64,000 nt of DNA from Escarpia spicata. Its lineage: Eukaryota > Annelida > Polychaeta > Sabellida > Siboglinidae. Position 1 is the first letter of the stretch; each line of letters opens with the position of its first letter. Below are positions 31,901-43,595 of this stretch, one piece after another. The stretch covers positions 17,836,807-17,900,806 of the forward strand of contig OZ023209.1 of the NCBI GenBank assembly GCA_963995525.1. The letters are read 5' to 3'. The notes under the pieces were generated by a model. It was not told the DNA's origin. It was given only the letters and a program-made list of their open reading frames with translations, and did no database searches. The position numbers and the translations under genes are program-made.

Positions 31901-34900
31901 GTCGACACCAATGCCTTTAAGGCCAACTTGGATAGATATTGGAAAGCCAAAGGAAAGGACAGATACGGAATAAATCAAGCCCAGCTTGTAAATATCCTTT
32001 AAACCTTAAGTGTAAGTGTAAGACAAAATACTCATTTCTAATCAACTAATGCATGGATTTAACACTGGATACCATCAGGTAATATTAGTTGTTCTTGCTT
32101 GACCAAATTGGCAGTGTATTAAGTTTATATGAAAAGTAGGCCAGACATTAAATAATAATCAATTTGCATATGGTATGTTGGTAACTCAATATTTCTGACA
32201 TTTTTGTGGAAAGTGCCATGGAAATGTCTATAAAATATTACTCTTTTCATACTCAAGTAATGTTATTTGGACCACCATTGATTGTTTCAGACTTACGAGA
32301 GACGAGTGAGTCTGGAGCCGAGCTACCAAGTCGTCGTCTCCATCATCTTCTCGAACCTCACCTGGAGTCACCTCAAAGACCTCAACTTTAAATGTTCTCG
32401 ACTCACTCAACTCTAAGCTCGTCTACAGCAGCGTGAGTAGAGTCTTACACCACTTTATACTCATTCAACTGTAAGCTTCTCCGCATCAGCATGAGTAGAG
32501 TCTTAGATCACTTTATACTCACTCAACTCTAAGCTCGTCTACAGCAGCGTGAGTAGAGTCTTACACCACTTTATACTCATTCAACTGTAAGCTTCTCCGC
32601 ATCAGCATGAGTAGAGTCTTAGATCACTTTATACTCACTCAACTCTAAGCTCGTCTACAGCAGCGTGAGTAGAGTCTTACACCACTTTATACTCATTCAA
32701 CTGTAAGCTTCTCCGCATCAGCATGAGTAGAGTCTTAGATCACTTTATACTCACTCAACTCTAAACTTGTCCGCATCAGCGTGAGTAGAGTCTTAGACCA
32801 CTTTATACTCACTCAACTCTAAACGTGTCCGCAGCAGCATGAGTAGAGTCTTAGATCACTTTATACACACACAACTCTAAACTTGTCCGCATCAGCATGA
32901 GTAGAGTCTTAGACCACTTTATACTCACTCAACTCTAAACGTGTCCGCAGCAGCATGAGTAGAGTCTCAGACCAGTTTATACTCACCTCTAATGTTCAAT
33001 ATTTGTTGACATTGCCTCTCAAAAAACTTATTTCTCGAATATTTCTACTGTGTTGTGCTGTTTTCACCATCAAAATGTAATGTGATAGGCTTGTAGTGCA
33101 ACAATAGAGAGTGTCTGCAAGCAATCTCGATTCCCTTCCCTATCCCTAATGCGCTGTGCATACTACGTCATCACTTTTTGTGTTTATGCGATCGGTCATG
33201 AGTCGAGTGGATAGGTAAATACGTAACCGGCAGGGGTGATCGGTAAGCGCAATCCCATCCATTTTGCATTCAAATTATGGATGAATCAAAGTAAACAATA
33301 TGACAACATCTTACATACAGCTGTTTTTGACTGATTAGCCGCCTCATTTTTAATTGCTGTTGTGTTTAATGCACCAGAAACAAATATTTTTTAAAGATCT
33401 GTCTCAGCATGTAATACATAACGGTGGGGCACAAATCGTGCGTGCCATCGCTTTTGTTGTTTTTCACACAAAAAAACTGATCAAATTCTTCCATAAGATA
33501 TCTGTGTGCTAAATCTCTAATACATATTGCCATTGTCTTGGGTGAAGTACGTACGAATATAGACAGGCAAATCCAAATCTCGTAAAAGGCGTTACCATTA
33601 AAAACCGTGCATCCTATCTTCGCTGTAATGTGCTTTTGTACATAATTCCAAAATGATTTAGATGCATTATGGTCTGTCCATTTGAGCTTGTGATTAGGAC
33701 CACATATCCAGCTGAAAAGGGCAGAAATGTACAATATGTTGGCGGCGCGTGAAACGCCGTCATGCAGACACTCCTGACAGTTACGTATCTCCAACAATCG
33801 ACACCGATTGCGCAGTGCGTTAGGGATAGGGAAGGGATTCGAGATCGGTATGCTTGCAGACACTCTCTAAAGACACTTCCTTGCCAAAGACTAAAATATT
33901 CAAAAACATAAATGTTTATGTTTCTTGAGAGGTAATGTAAACAAATATTTAAATAAGCCAAGAAACTGGAATGCCGTTACATTCAAGGAACCCTGTAATG
34001 TTGCTTCACAACCAGGCAGCTTCAGTGGCAATGTATGTTCTTTATAAGCTTGTAGTTTGATATCTGTGTTGCCATGGATATTTCCTGCCGAACAGCATTT
34101 AATTTGACTTCTAACTTCTTTACATCCATCATAATTATTAATAATGCTAATGTTGGTTCACAACAAGGCAATGTCACTGGCAAGCGTGTCATGTTTTGTC
34201 ATCTATTACCTGTTTTTTCTTGCACTCGATTTTAATTCTGATAAGTGACATGTTCTGAATAGACTTGTAGTTTGATGTGTGTGTCATCAGGGAGACGATG
34301 GTGTGAAGGTGCCCTTCACAGACCTGCCTACCATTCCGGATTGTCTGGAATCATTCCGGAAAGTCACCTCAAATTATTGTATTACGGTGAGGGATGAAAA
34401 TATTACGGACGAAAATATTACGGACTGTGACCATGTTGGGTAATCACTGAAATTTAGGTTGCACTATATTCAACAGGTGGCAGCATATGTATGCAGCATG
34501 TTGTGACATGGTTTTTCATTCGCTGAGTCTGGTCGTAATGTAACCAATAGGAAACAGCGTTATGACAAAATCGCATTTCCGCGATCAAACAAAACGAAGT
34601 CACGCAGCACGAAATGATGGCTGACAGCGAAACGACGCCACCACCAACCCAAAAGAAATGTGTAATGCAAAAATGTAGTGAGTGTTGTACTTGTAGTGTT
34701 AGGCCAACTGACTGTACTAAGACTAAGTTAGTGTATTTATTGAGGAGTTTAGTGTATCATTTACAGCCTATCATACAGTTACTACAGTGTAGGCGATGTC
34801 GATGACAGTGTAATGTAATGGTTTTGGTCCATCGCTACCCCCCCCCCCCCCCCTATCATTTATCATACTAGAGTTGAGTAGGCTAGAGTGTAGGTGGTGT

Positions 34901-37900
34901 TGATGACAGTGTAACTAATGGTTTGGTTTTGACCCAGTGTAATGTAATGGTTTTGGTCCATCCATTTAATGAATTGTTTGATGTTCCGTTTTGTTTCAGC
35001 CAATGACCAGCTTCAAATTGTTGGCTGAAGATGCGTCTCTTAAAATGGTTAGTGTCGACACCAATGCCTTTAAGGCCAACTTGGATAGATATTGGAAAGC
35101 CAAAGGAAAGGACAGATACGGAATAAATCAAGCCCAGCTTGTAAATATCCTTTAAACCTTAAGTGTAAGTGTAAGACAAAATACTCATTTCTAATCAACT
35201 AATGCATGGATTTAACACTGGATACCATCAGGTAATATTAGTTGTTCTTGCTTGACCAAATTGGCAGTGTATTAAGTTTATATGAAAAGTAGGCCAGACA
35301 TTAAATAATAATCAATTTGCATATGGTATGTTGGTAACTCAATATTTCTGACATTTTTGTGGAAAGTGCCATGGAAATGTCTATAAAATATTACTCTTTT
35401 CATACTCAAGTAATGTTATTTGGACCACCATTGATTGTTTCAGACTTACGAGAGACGAGTGAGTCTGGAGCCGAGCTACCAAGTCGTCGTCTCCATCATC
35501 TTCTCGAACCTCACCTGGAGTCACCTCAAAGACCTCAACTTTAAATGTTCTCGACTCACTCAACTCTAAGCTCGTCTACAGCAGCGTGAGTAGAGTCTTA
35601 CACCACTTTATACTCATTCAACTGTAAGCTTCTCCGCATCAGCATGAGTAGAGTCTTAGATCACTTTATACTCACTCAACTCTAAGCTCGTCTACAGCAG
35701 CGTGAGTAGAGTCTTACACCACTTTATACTCATTCAACTGTAAGCTTCTCCGCATCAGCATGAGTAGAGTCTTAGATCACTTTATACTCACTCAACTCTA
35801 AGCTCGTCTACAGCAGCGTGAGTAGAGTCTTACACCACTTTATACTCATTCAACTGTAAGCTTCTCCGCATCAGCATGAGTAGAGTCTTAGATCACTTTA
35901 TACTCACTCAACTCTAAACTTGTCCGCATCAGCGTGAGTAGAGTCTTAGACCACTTTATACTCACTCAACTCTAAACGTGTCCGCAGCAGCATGAGTAGA
36001 GTCTTAGATCACTTTATACACACACAACTCTAAACTTGTCCGCATCAGCATGAGTAGAGTCTTAGACCACTTTATACTCACTCAACTCTAAACGTGTCCG
36101 CAGCAGCATGAGTAGAGTCTCAGACCAGTTTATACTCACCTCTAATGTTCAATATTTGTTGACATTGCCTCTCAAAAAACTTATTTCTCGAATATTTCTA
36201 CTGTGTTGTGCTGTTTTCACCATCAAAATGTAATGTGATAGGCTTGTAGTGCAACAATAGAGAGTGTCTGCAAGCAATCTCGATTCCCTTCCCTATCCCT
36301 AATGCGCTGTGCATACTACGTCATCACTTTTTGTGTTTATGCGATCGGTCATGAGTCGAGTGGATAGGTAAATACGTAACCGGCAGGGGTGATCGGTAAG
36401 CGCAATCCCATCCATTTTGCATTCAAATTATGGATGAATCAAAGTAAACAATATGACAACATCTTACATACAGCTGTTTTTGACTGATTAGCCGCCTCAT
36501 TTTTAATTGCTGTTGTGTTTAATGCACCAGAAACAAATATTTTTTAAAGATCTGTCTCAGCATGTAATACATAACGGTGGGGCACAAATCGTGCGTGCCA
36601 TCGCTTTTGTTGTTTTTCACACAAAAAAACTGATCAAATTCTTCCATAAGATATCTGTGTGCTAAATCTCTAATACATATTGCCATTGTCTTGGGTGAAG
36701 TACGTACGAATATAGACAGGCAAATCCAAATCTCGTAAAAGGCGTTACCATTAAAAACCGTGCATCCTATCTTCGCTGTAATGTGCTTTTGTACATAATT
36801 CCAAAATGATTTAGATGCATTATGGTCTGTCCATTTGAGCTTGTGATTAGGACCACATATCCAGCTGAAAAGGGCAGAAATGTACAATATGTTGGCGGCG
36901 CGTGAAACGCCGTCATGCAGACACTCCTGACAGTTACGTATCTCCAACAATCGACACCGATTGCGCAGTGCGTTAGGGATAGGGAAGGGATTCGAGATCG
37001 GTATGCTTGCAGACACTCTCTAAAGACACTTCCTTGCCAAAGACTAAAATATTCAAAAACATAAATGTTTATGTTTCTTGAGAGGTAATGTAAACAAATA
37101 TTTAAATAAGCCAAGAAACTGGAATGCCGTTACATTCAAGGAACCCTGTAATGTTGCTTCACAACCAGGCAGCTTCAGTGGCAATGTATGTTCTTTATAA
37201 GCTTGTAGTTTGATATCTGTGTTGCCATGGATATTTCCTGCCGAACAGCATTTAATTTGACTTCTAACTTCTTTACATCCATCATAATTATTAATAATGC
37301 TAATGTTGGTTCACAACAAGGCAGTGTCACTGGCAAGCGTGTCATGTTTTGTCATCTATTACCTGTTTTTTCTTGCACTCGATTTTAATTCTGATAAGTG
37401 ACATGTTCTGAATAGACTTGTAGTTTGATGTGTGTGTCATCAGGGAGACGATGGTGTGAAGGTGCCCTTCACAGACCTGCCTACCATTCCGGATTGTCTG
37501 GAATCATTCCGGAAAGTCACCTCAAATTATTGTATTACGGTGAGGGATGAAAATATTACGGACGAAAATATTACGGACTGTGACCATGTTGGGTAATCAC
37601 TGAAATTTAGGTTGCACTATATTCAACAGGTGGCAGCATATGTATGCAGCATGTTGTGACATGGTTTTTCATTCGCTGAGTCTGGTCGTAATGTAACCAA
37701 TAGGAAACAGCGTTATGACAAAATCGCATTTCCGCGATCAAACAAAACGAAGTCACGCAGCACGAAATGATGGCTGACAGCGAAACGACGCCACCACCAA
37801 CCCAAAAGAAATGTGTAATGCAAAAATGTAGTGAGTGTTGTACTTGTAGTGTTAGGCCAACTGACTGTACTAAGACTAAGTTAGTGTATTTATTGAGGAG

Positions 37901-40900
37901 TTTAGTGTATCATTTACAGCCTATCATACAGTTACTACAGTGTAGGCGATGTCGATGACAGTGTAATGTAATGGTTTTGGTCCATCGCTACCCCCCCCCC
38001 CCCCTATCATTTATCATACTAGAGTTGAGTAGGCTAGAGTGTAGGTGGTGTTGATGACAGTGTAACTAATGGTTTGGTTTTGACCCAGTGTAATGTAATG
38101 GTTTTGGTCCATCCATTTAATGAATTGTTTGATGTTCCGTTTTGTTTCAGCCAATGACCAGCTTCAAATTGTTGGCTGAAGATGCGTCTCTTAAAATGGT
38201 TAGTGTCGACACCAATGCCTTTAAGGCCAACTTGGATAGATATTGGAAAGCCAAAGGAAAGGACAGATACGGAATAAATCAAGCCCAGCTTGTAAATATC
38301 CTTTAAACCTTAAGTGTAAGTGTAAGACAAAATACTCATTTCTAATCAACTAATGCATGGATTTAACACTGGATACCATCAGGTAATATTAGTTGTTCTT
38401 GCTTGACCAAATTGGCAGTGTATTAAGTTTATATGAAAAGTAGGCCAGACATTAAATAATAATCAATTTGCATATGGTATGTTGGTAACTCAATATTTCT
38501 GACATTTTTGTGGAAAGTGCCATGGAAATGTCTATAAAATATTACTCTTTTCATACTCAAGTAATGTTATTTGGACCACCATTGATTGTTTCAGACTTAC
38601 GAGAGACGAGTGAGTCTGGAGCAGAGCTACCAGGTCGTCGTCTCCATCATCTTCTCGAACCTCACCTGGAGTCACCTCAAAGACCTCAACTTTAAATGTT
38701 CTCGACTCACTGAACTCTAAGCTCGTCTACAGCAGCGTGAGTAGAGTCTTACACCACTTTATACTCATTCAACTGTAAGCTTCTCCGCATCAGCATGAGT
38801 AGAGTCTTAGATCACTTTATACTCACTCAACTCTAAGCTCGTCTACAGCAGCGTGAGTAGAGTCTTACACCACTTTATACTCATTCAACTGTAAGCTTCT
38901 CCGCATCAGCATGAGTAGAGTCTTAGATCACTTTATACTCACTCAACTCTAAACTTGTCCGCATCAGCGTGAGTAGAGTCTTAGACCACTTTATACTCAC
39001 TCAACTCTAAACGTGTCCGCAGCAGCATGAGTAGAGTCTTAGATCACTTTATACTCACACAACTCTAAAATTGTCCGCATCAGCGTGAGTAGAGTCTCAG
39101 ACCACTTTATACTCACTCAACTCTAAACGTGTCCGCAGCAGCATGAGTAGAGTCTCAGACCACTTTATACTCACCTCTAATGTTCAATATTTGTTGACAT
39201 TGCCTCTCAAGAAACTTATTTCTCGAATATTTCTACTGTGATGTGCTGTTTTCACCATCAAAATGTAATGTGATAGGCTTGTAGAGCAACAATAGAGAGT
39301 GTCTCCAAGCAATCTCGATTCCCTTCCCTATCCCTAATGCGCTGTGCATACTACGTCATCACTTTTTGTGTTTATGCGATCGGTCATGAGTCGAGTGGAT
39401 AGGTAAATACGTAACCGGCAGGGGTGATCGGTAAGCGCAATCCCATCCATTTTGCATTCAAATTATGGATGAATCAAAGTAAACAATATGACAACATCTT
39501 ACATACAGCTGTTTTTGACTGATTAGCCGCCTCATTTTTAATTGCTGTTGTGTTTAATGCACCAGAAACAAATATTTTTTAAAGATCTGTCTCAGCATGT
39601 AATACATAACGGTGGGGCACAAATCGTGCGTGCCATCGCTTTTGTTGTTTTTCACACAAAAAACTGATCAAATTCTTCCATAAGATATCTGTGTGCTAAA
39701 TCTCTAATACATATTGCCATTGTCTTGGGTGAAGTACGTACGAATATAGACAGGCAAATCCAAATCTTGTAAAAGGCGTTACGTTTAAAAACCGTGCATC
39801 CTATCTTCGCTGTAATGTGCTTTTGTACATAATTCCAAAATGATTTAGATGCATTATGGTCTGTCCATTTGAGCTTGTGATTAGGACCACATATCCAGCT
39901 GAAAAGGGCAGAAATGTACAATATGTTGGCGGCGCGTGAAACGCCGTCATGCAGACACTCCTGACAGTTACGTATCTCCAACAATCGACACCGATTGCGC
40001 AGTGCGTTAGGGATAGGGAAGGGATTCGAGATCGGTATGCTTGCAGACACTCTCTAAAGACACTTCCTTGCCAAAGACTAAAATATTCAAAAACATAAAT
40101 GTTTATGTTTCTTGAGAGGTAATGTAAACAAATATTTAAATAAGCCAAGAAACTGGAATGCCGTTACATTCAAGGAACCCTGTAATGTTGCTTCACAACC
40201 AGGCAGCTTCAGTGGCAATGTATGTTCTTTATAAGCTTGTAGTTTGATATCTGTGTTGCCATGGATATTTCCTGCCGAACAGCATTTAATTTGACTTTTA
40301 ACTTCTTTACATCCATCATAATTATTAATAATACTAATGTTGGTTCACAACAAGGCAATGTCACTGGCAAGCGTGTCGTGTTTTGTCATCTATTACCTGT
40401 TGTTTCATGCACTCGATTTTAATTCTGATAAGTGACATGTTCTGAATAGACTTGTAGTTTGATGTGTGTGTCATCAGGGAGACGATGGTGTGAAGGTGCC
40501 CTTCACAGACCTGCCTACCATTCCGGATTGTCTGGAATCATTCCGGAAAGTCACCTCAAATTATTGTATTACGGTGAGGGATGAAAATATTACGGACGAA
40601 AATATTACGGACTGTGACCATGTTGGGTAATCACTGAAATTTAGGTTGCACTATATTCAACAGGTGGCAGCATATGTATGCAGCATGTTGTGACATGGTT
40701 TTTCATTCGCTGAGTCTGGTCGTAATGTAACCAATAGGAAACAGCGTTATGACAAAATCGCATTTCCGCGATCAAACAAAACGAAGTCACGCAGCACGAA
40801 ATGATGGCTGACAGCGAAACGACGCCACCACCAACCCAAAAGAAATGTGTAATGCAAAAATGTAGTGAGTGTTGTACTTGTAGTGTTAGGCCAACTGACT

Positions 40901-43595
40901 GTACTAAGACTAAGTTAGTGTATTTATTGAGGAGTTTAGTGTATCATTTACAGCCTATCATACAGTTACTACAGTGTAGGCGATGTCGATGACAGTGTAA
41001 TGTAATGGTTTTGGTCCATCGCTACCCCCCCCCCCCCCCCCTATCATTTATCATACTAGAGTTGAGTAGGCTAGAGTGTAGGTGGTGTTGATGACAGTGT
41101 AACTAATGGTTTGGTTTTGACCCAGTGTAATGTAATGGTTTTGGTCCATCCATTTAATGAATTGTTTGATGTTCCGTTTTGTTTCAGCCAATGACCAGCT
41201 TCAAATTGTTGGCTGAAGATGCGTCTCTTAAAATGGTTAGTGTCGACACCAATGCCTTTAAGGCCAACTTGGATAGATATTGGAAAGCCAAAGGAAAGGA
41301 CAGATACGGAATAAATCAAGCCCAGCTTGTAAATATCCTTTAAACCTTAAGTGTAAGTGTAAGACAAAATACTCATTTCTAATCAACTAATGCATGGATT
41401 TAACACTGGATACCATCAGGTAATATTAGTTGTTCTTGCTTGACCAAATTGGCAGTGTATTAAGTTTATATGAAAAGTAGGCCAGACATTAAATAATAAT
41501 CAATTTGCATATGGTATGTTGGTAACTCAATATTTCTGACATTTTTGTGGAAAGTGCCATGGAAATGTCTATAAAATATTACTCTTTTCATACTCAAGTA
41601 ATGTTATTTGGACCACCATTGATTGTTTCAGACTTACGAGAGACGAGTGAGTCTGGAGCAGAGCTACCAGGTCGTCGTCTCCATCATCTTCTCGAACCTC
41701 ACCTGGAGTCACCTCAAAGACCTCAACTTTAAATGTTCTCGACTCACTGAACTCTAAGCTCGTCTACAGCAGCGTGAGTAGAGTCTTACACCACTTTATA
41801 CTCATTCAACTGTAAGCTTCTCCGCATCAGCATGAGTAGAGTCTTAGATCACTTTATACTCACTCAACTCTAAACTTGTCCGCATCAGCGTGAGTAGAGT
41901 CTTAGACCACTTTATACTCACTCAACTCTAAACGTGTCCGCAGCAGCATGAGTAGAGTCTTAGATCACTTTATACTCACACAACTCTAAACTTGTCCGCA
42001 TCAGCGTGAGTAGAGTCTTAGACCACTTTATACTCACTCAACTCTAAACGTGTCCGCAGCAGCATGAGTAGAGTCTCAGACCACTTTATACTCACCTCTA
42101 ATGTTCAATATTTGTTGACATTGCCTCTCAAGAAACTTATTTCTCGAATATTTCTACTGTGTTGTGCTGTTTTCACCATCAAAATGTAATGTGATAGGCT
42201 TGTAGTGCAACAATAGAGAGTGTCTGCAAGCAATCTCGATTCCCTTCCCTATCCCTAATGCGCTGTGCATACTACGTCATCACTTTTTGTGTTTATGCGA
42301 TCGGTCATGAGTCGAGTGGATAGGTAAATACGTAACCGGCAGGGGTGATCGGTAAGCGCAATCCCATCCATTTTGCATTCAAATTATGGATGAATCAAAG
42401 TAAACAATATGACAACATCTTACATACAGCTGTTTTTGACTGATTAGCCGCCTCATTTTTAATTGATGTTGTGTTTAATGCACCAGAAACAAATATTTTT
42501 TAAAGATCTGTCTCAGCATGTAATACATAACGGTGGGGCACAAATCGTGCGTGCCATCGCTTTTGTTGTTTTTCACACAAAAAACTGATCAAATTCTTCC
42601 ATAAGATATCTGTGTGCTAAATCTCTAATACATATTGCCATTGTCTTGGGTGAAGTACGTACGAATATAGACAGGCAAATCCAAATCTCGTAAAAGGCGT
42701 TACCATTAAAAACCGTGCATCCTATCTTCGCTGTAATGTGCTTTTGTACATAATTCCAAAATGATTTAGATGCATTATGGTCTGTCCATTTGAGCTTGTG
42801 ATTAGGACCACATATCCAGCTGAAAAGGGCACAAATGTACAAAACGTTGGCGGCACGTGAAACGCCGTCATGCAGACACTCCTGACAGTTACGTATCAAA
42901 TTAAAAAAATTGGATGATAAATCCGTGTAGATATCATTGGTCCCGGTTTGAACGTTGTGTGCGTTCACTTGCAGTGGTGGAGCAGATCGGTAACACGGCA
43001 TCTCTGTACAGCCGTTGCATCCAGAGCCATCATCTGTGTTTAATAGTCAAGCTGCAGGTAAGGGAGTTTATTCTGCCCATCTCTCTCCATTGTATTTAGT
43101 TGCATTGGCCACTCAGTGCCAATATCTCAATGTTGTATTTGCTCCTGATAATTATAATTTTACATGAAAGTGTTTTTCATAGTTCATTGTCTGTGGTATA
43201 GATGTGGTATTCAAAATTGTATTAGTAGTAAGATTTAATGGGGCAGTAAACATGTCAAGTGCTCTAATATAATACATTTTTGCATTATTTCAATAGATGT
43301 TTACATCAGTTACATATTAATTGTGCTGATATCCACTCCTGTAGTTGTGTCTTGTGCACTTATATTTCCAAGATATGACAAAACTACATTTGATGCTGTT
43401 GGTTTAATATCTGACATTGGTTTGTGCAATTTCATAGAAACTAACTGAATTGCGGTGACATGTCTTTACAATGTAGATTGGCACTTTCAAACTGTTTTGT
43501 TTCAGCCAAACACCGTGAACTTTGAAGGCAAGAGCAGCGACGAATCAATATTGTCGAACGTCCTAGATGAGATCCGAGGCATCCTCACTACGTAG
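28810..43595 (+). CDS. Predicted modular gene spanning the array (unrecognised protein)
   Basis: Exon-like blocks A, B and C have acceptor and donor sites and all are phase 0/0, so any number of units can be spliced without loss of frame. One module reads PMSSFKLLAEDASLKMVSVD, TNAFMANLDRYWKAKGKDSY, GINQAQL, TYERR, then GDDGVKVPFTDLPTIPDCLE and SFRKVTSNYCIT, 84 residues in all. The terminal exon at 43506 supplies 29 residues and a stop. I do not recognise the family and see no signal peptide or membrane segment. Full splicing would give four modules plus A5-B5. Whether it is expressed, or is a pseudogene array, cannot be told from sequence. Confidence 0.5.
29254..29268 (+). CDS. Exon B, 15-nt microexon, first copy
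   Basis: Acceptor attgtttcag followed by actacg-like coding (TYERR), then a consensus donor GTGAGT at 29269. If the donor is ignored, the frame runs on for 36 more codons to a TAA (VSLEQSYQVVVSIIFSNLTW, SHLKDLNFKCSRLTEL), which gives an alternative C-terminus. Copies at 32291, 35444, 38595 and 41632. Confidence 0.45.
29952..30716 (-). mobile_element. 765-bp TIR element, copy 1
   Basis: The left end (tagagagtgtctgcaagca, then atctcgattcccttccctat) is repeated in inverse at the right end ending at 30716. The TIRs are about 60 nt with a small insertion, and the termini are TA...TA. A minus-strand frame of 165 codons (30213-30710) starts inside the right TIR: MSASIPISNPFPIPNALRNR, later IRNCQECLHDGVSRAANILY and AHRYLMEEFDQFFCVKNNKS. 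No transposase motif is visible. It is probably a non-autonomous DNA element captured into the unit before amplification. Confidence 0.75.
31138..31233 (+). CDS. Exon C, first copy
   Basis: Acceptor tgtcatcag, donor acg|gtgagg, 96 nt, phase 0/0. Encodes GDDGVKVPFTDLPTIPDCLE and SFRKVTSNYCIT. Copies at 34291, 37444 and 40478; absent from unit 5. A direct repeat gaaaatattacggac lies just after the donor. Confidence 0.55.
31812..34964 (+). repeat. Array unit 2
   Basis: Exon A 31847-31987, exon B 32291-32305, TIR element 33105-33869, exon C 34291-34386, 63-codon frame 34614-34805. It is 116 bp longer than unit 1 because of two extra 58-bp minisatellite copies. With unit 3 it shares gagccgagc after exon B. 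Confidence 0.9.
33105..33869 (-). mobile_element. TIR element, copy 2
   Basis: Same as copy 1, with the 165-codon frame intact at 33366-33863. Confidence 0.75.
34965..38115 (+). repeat. Array unit 3
   Basis: Exon A 35000-35140, exon B 35444-35458, TIR element 36258-37022, exon C 37444-37539, 63-codon frame 37767-37958. Nearly identical to unit 2, with the poly-C run two bases shorter. Confidence 0.9.
36258..37022 (-). mobile_element. TIR element, copy 3
   Basis: Same as copy 1, with the 165-codon frame intact at 36519-37016. Confidence 0.75.
38116..41152 (+). repeat. Array unit 4
   Basis: Exon A 38151-38291, exon B 38595-38609, TIR element 39293-40056, exon C 40478-40573, 63-codon frame 40801-40992. 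It has the shorter minisatellite, and a one-base loss in an A run truncates the TIR element's reading frame. It shares ccaggtcg after exon B with unit 5. Confidence 0.9.
39293..40056 (-). mobile_element. TIR element, copy 4
   Basis: One base shorter than copies 1-3. The lost A at about 39660 ends the frame after 132 codons (39652-40050). The left TIR has a g-to-c change (gtctccaagc). Confidence 0.73.
41153..42897 (+). repeat. Array unit 5 (partial)
   Basis: Exon A 41188-41328, exon B 41632-41646, and the shortest minisatellite (a further 116 bp shorter than unit 4). The TIR element starts at 42214 and is cut at 42897. Exon C is absent. Sequence from about 42830 diverges slightly from the other units before the break. 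Confidence 0.88.
42214..42897 (-). mobile_element. TIR element, copy 5, truncated at the array edge
   Basis: The left TIR is present and the right TIR is lost where the array stops. The minus-strand frame enters it from unique sequence (42573-43001, 142 codons), giving a chimeric N-terminus MPCYRSAPPLQVNAHNVQTG. Confidence 0.7.
43506..43595 (+). CDS. Terminal exon of the array gene
   Basis: Acceptor tgttttgtttcag at 43493-43505. Phase 0 coding reads PNTVNFEGKSSDESILSNVL, then DEIRGILTT and TAG. The acceptor context and the starting CCA resemble those of exon A. Confidence 0.55.
   Translation, partial: PNTVNFEGKSSDESILSNVLDEIRGILTT

Larger units (their letters stand above)
28775..42897 (+). 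repeat. 14.1-kb tandem array of a 3.1-kb exon-bearing unit (4.5 copies)
   Basis: Spacing between corresponding points is 3037, 3153, 3151 and 3037 bp. Each full unit holds exon A (47 codons), exon B (15 nt, or longer if read on), a 58-bp minisatellite, a 765-bp TIR element, exon C (32 codons), a 63-codon ATG frame and a poly-C run of 14-17. Similarity begins near 28775 (atttaatgaatt) and stops abruptly at 42897, inside the fifth copy of the TIR element. Copies are almost identical even in introns, so the amplification is recent, or the assembly has multiplied a locus. Confidence 0.95.

Noticed and set aside
31730..31978. 82-codon minus-strand frame repeated in the array
   Set aside because: Antisense shadow of exon A.
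28775..42897. CRISPR or satellite centromere array
   Set aside because: Unit length, splice sites and gene-like context do not fit CRISPR. With only 4.5 copies and exons it is not a classical satellite.
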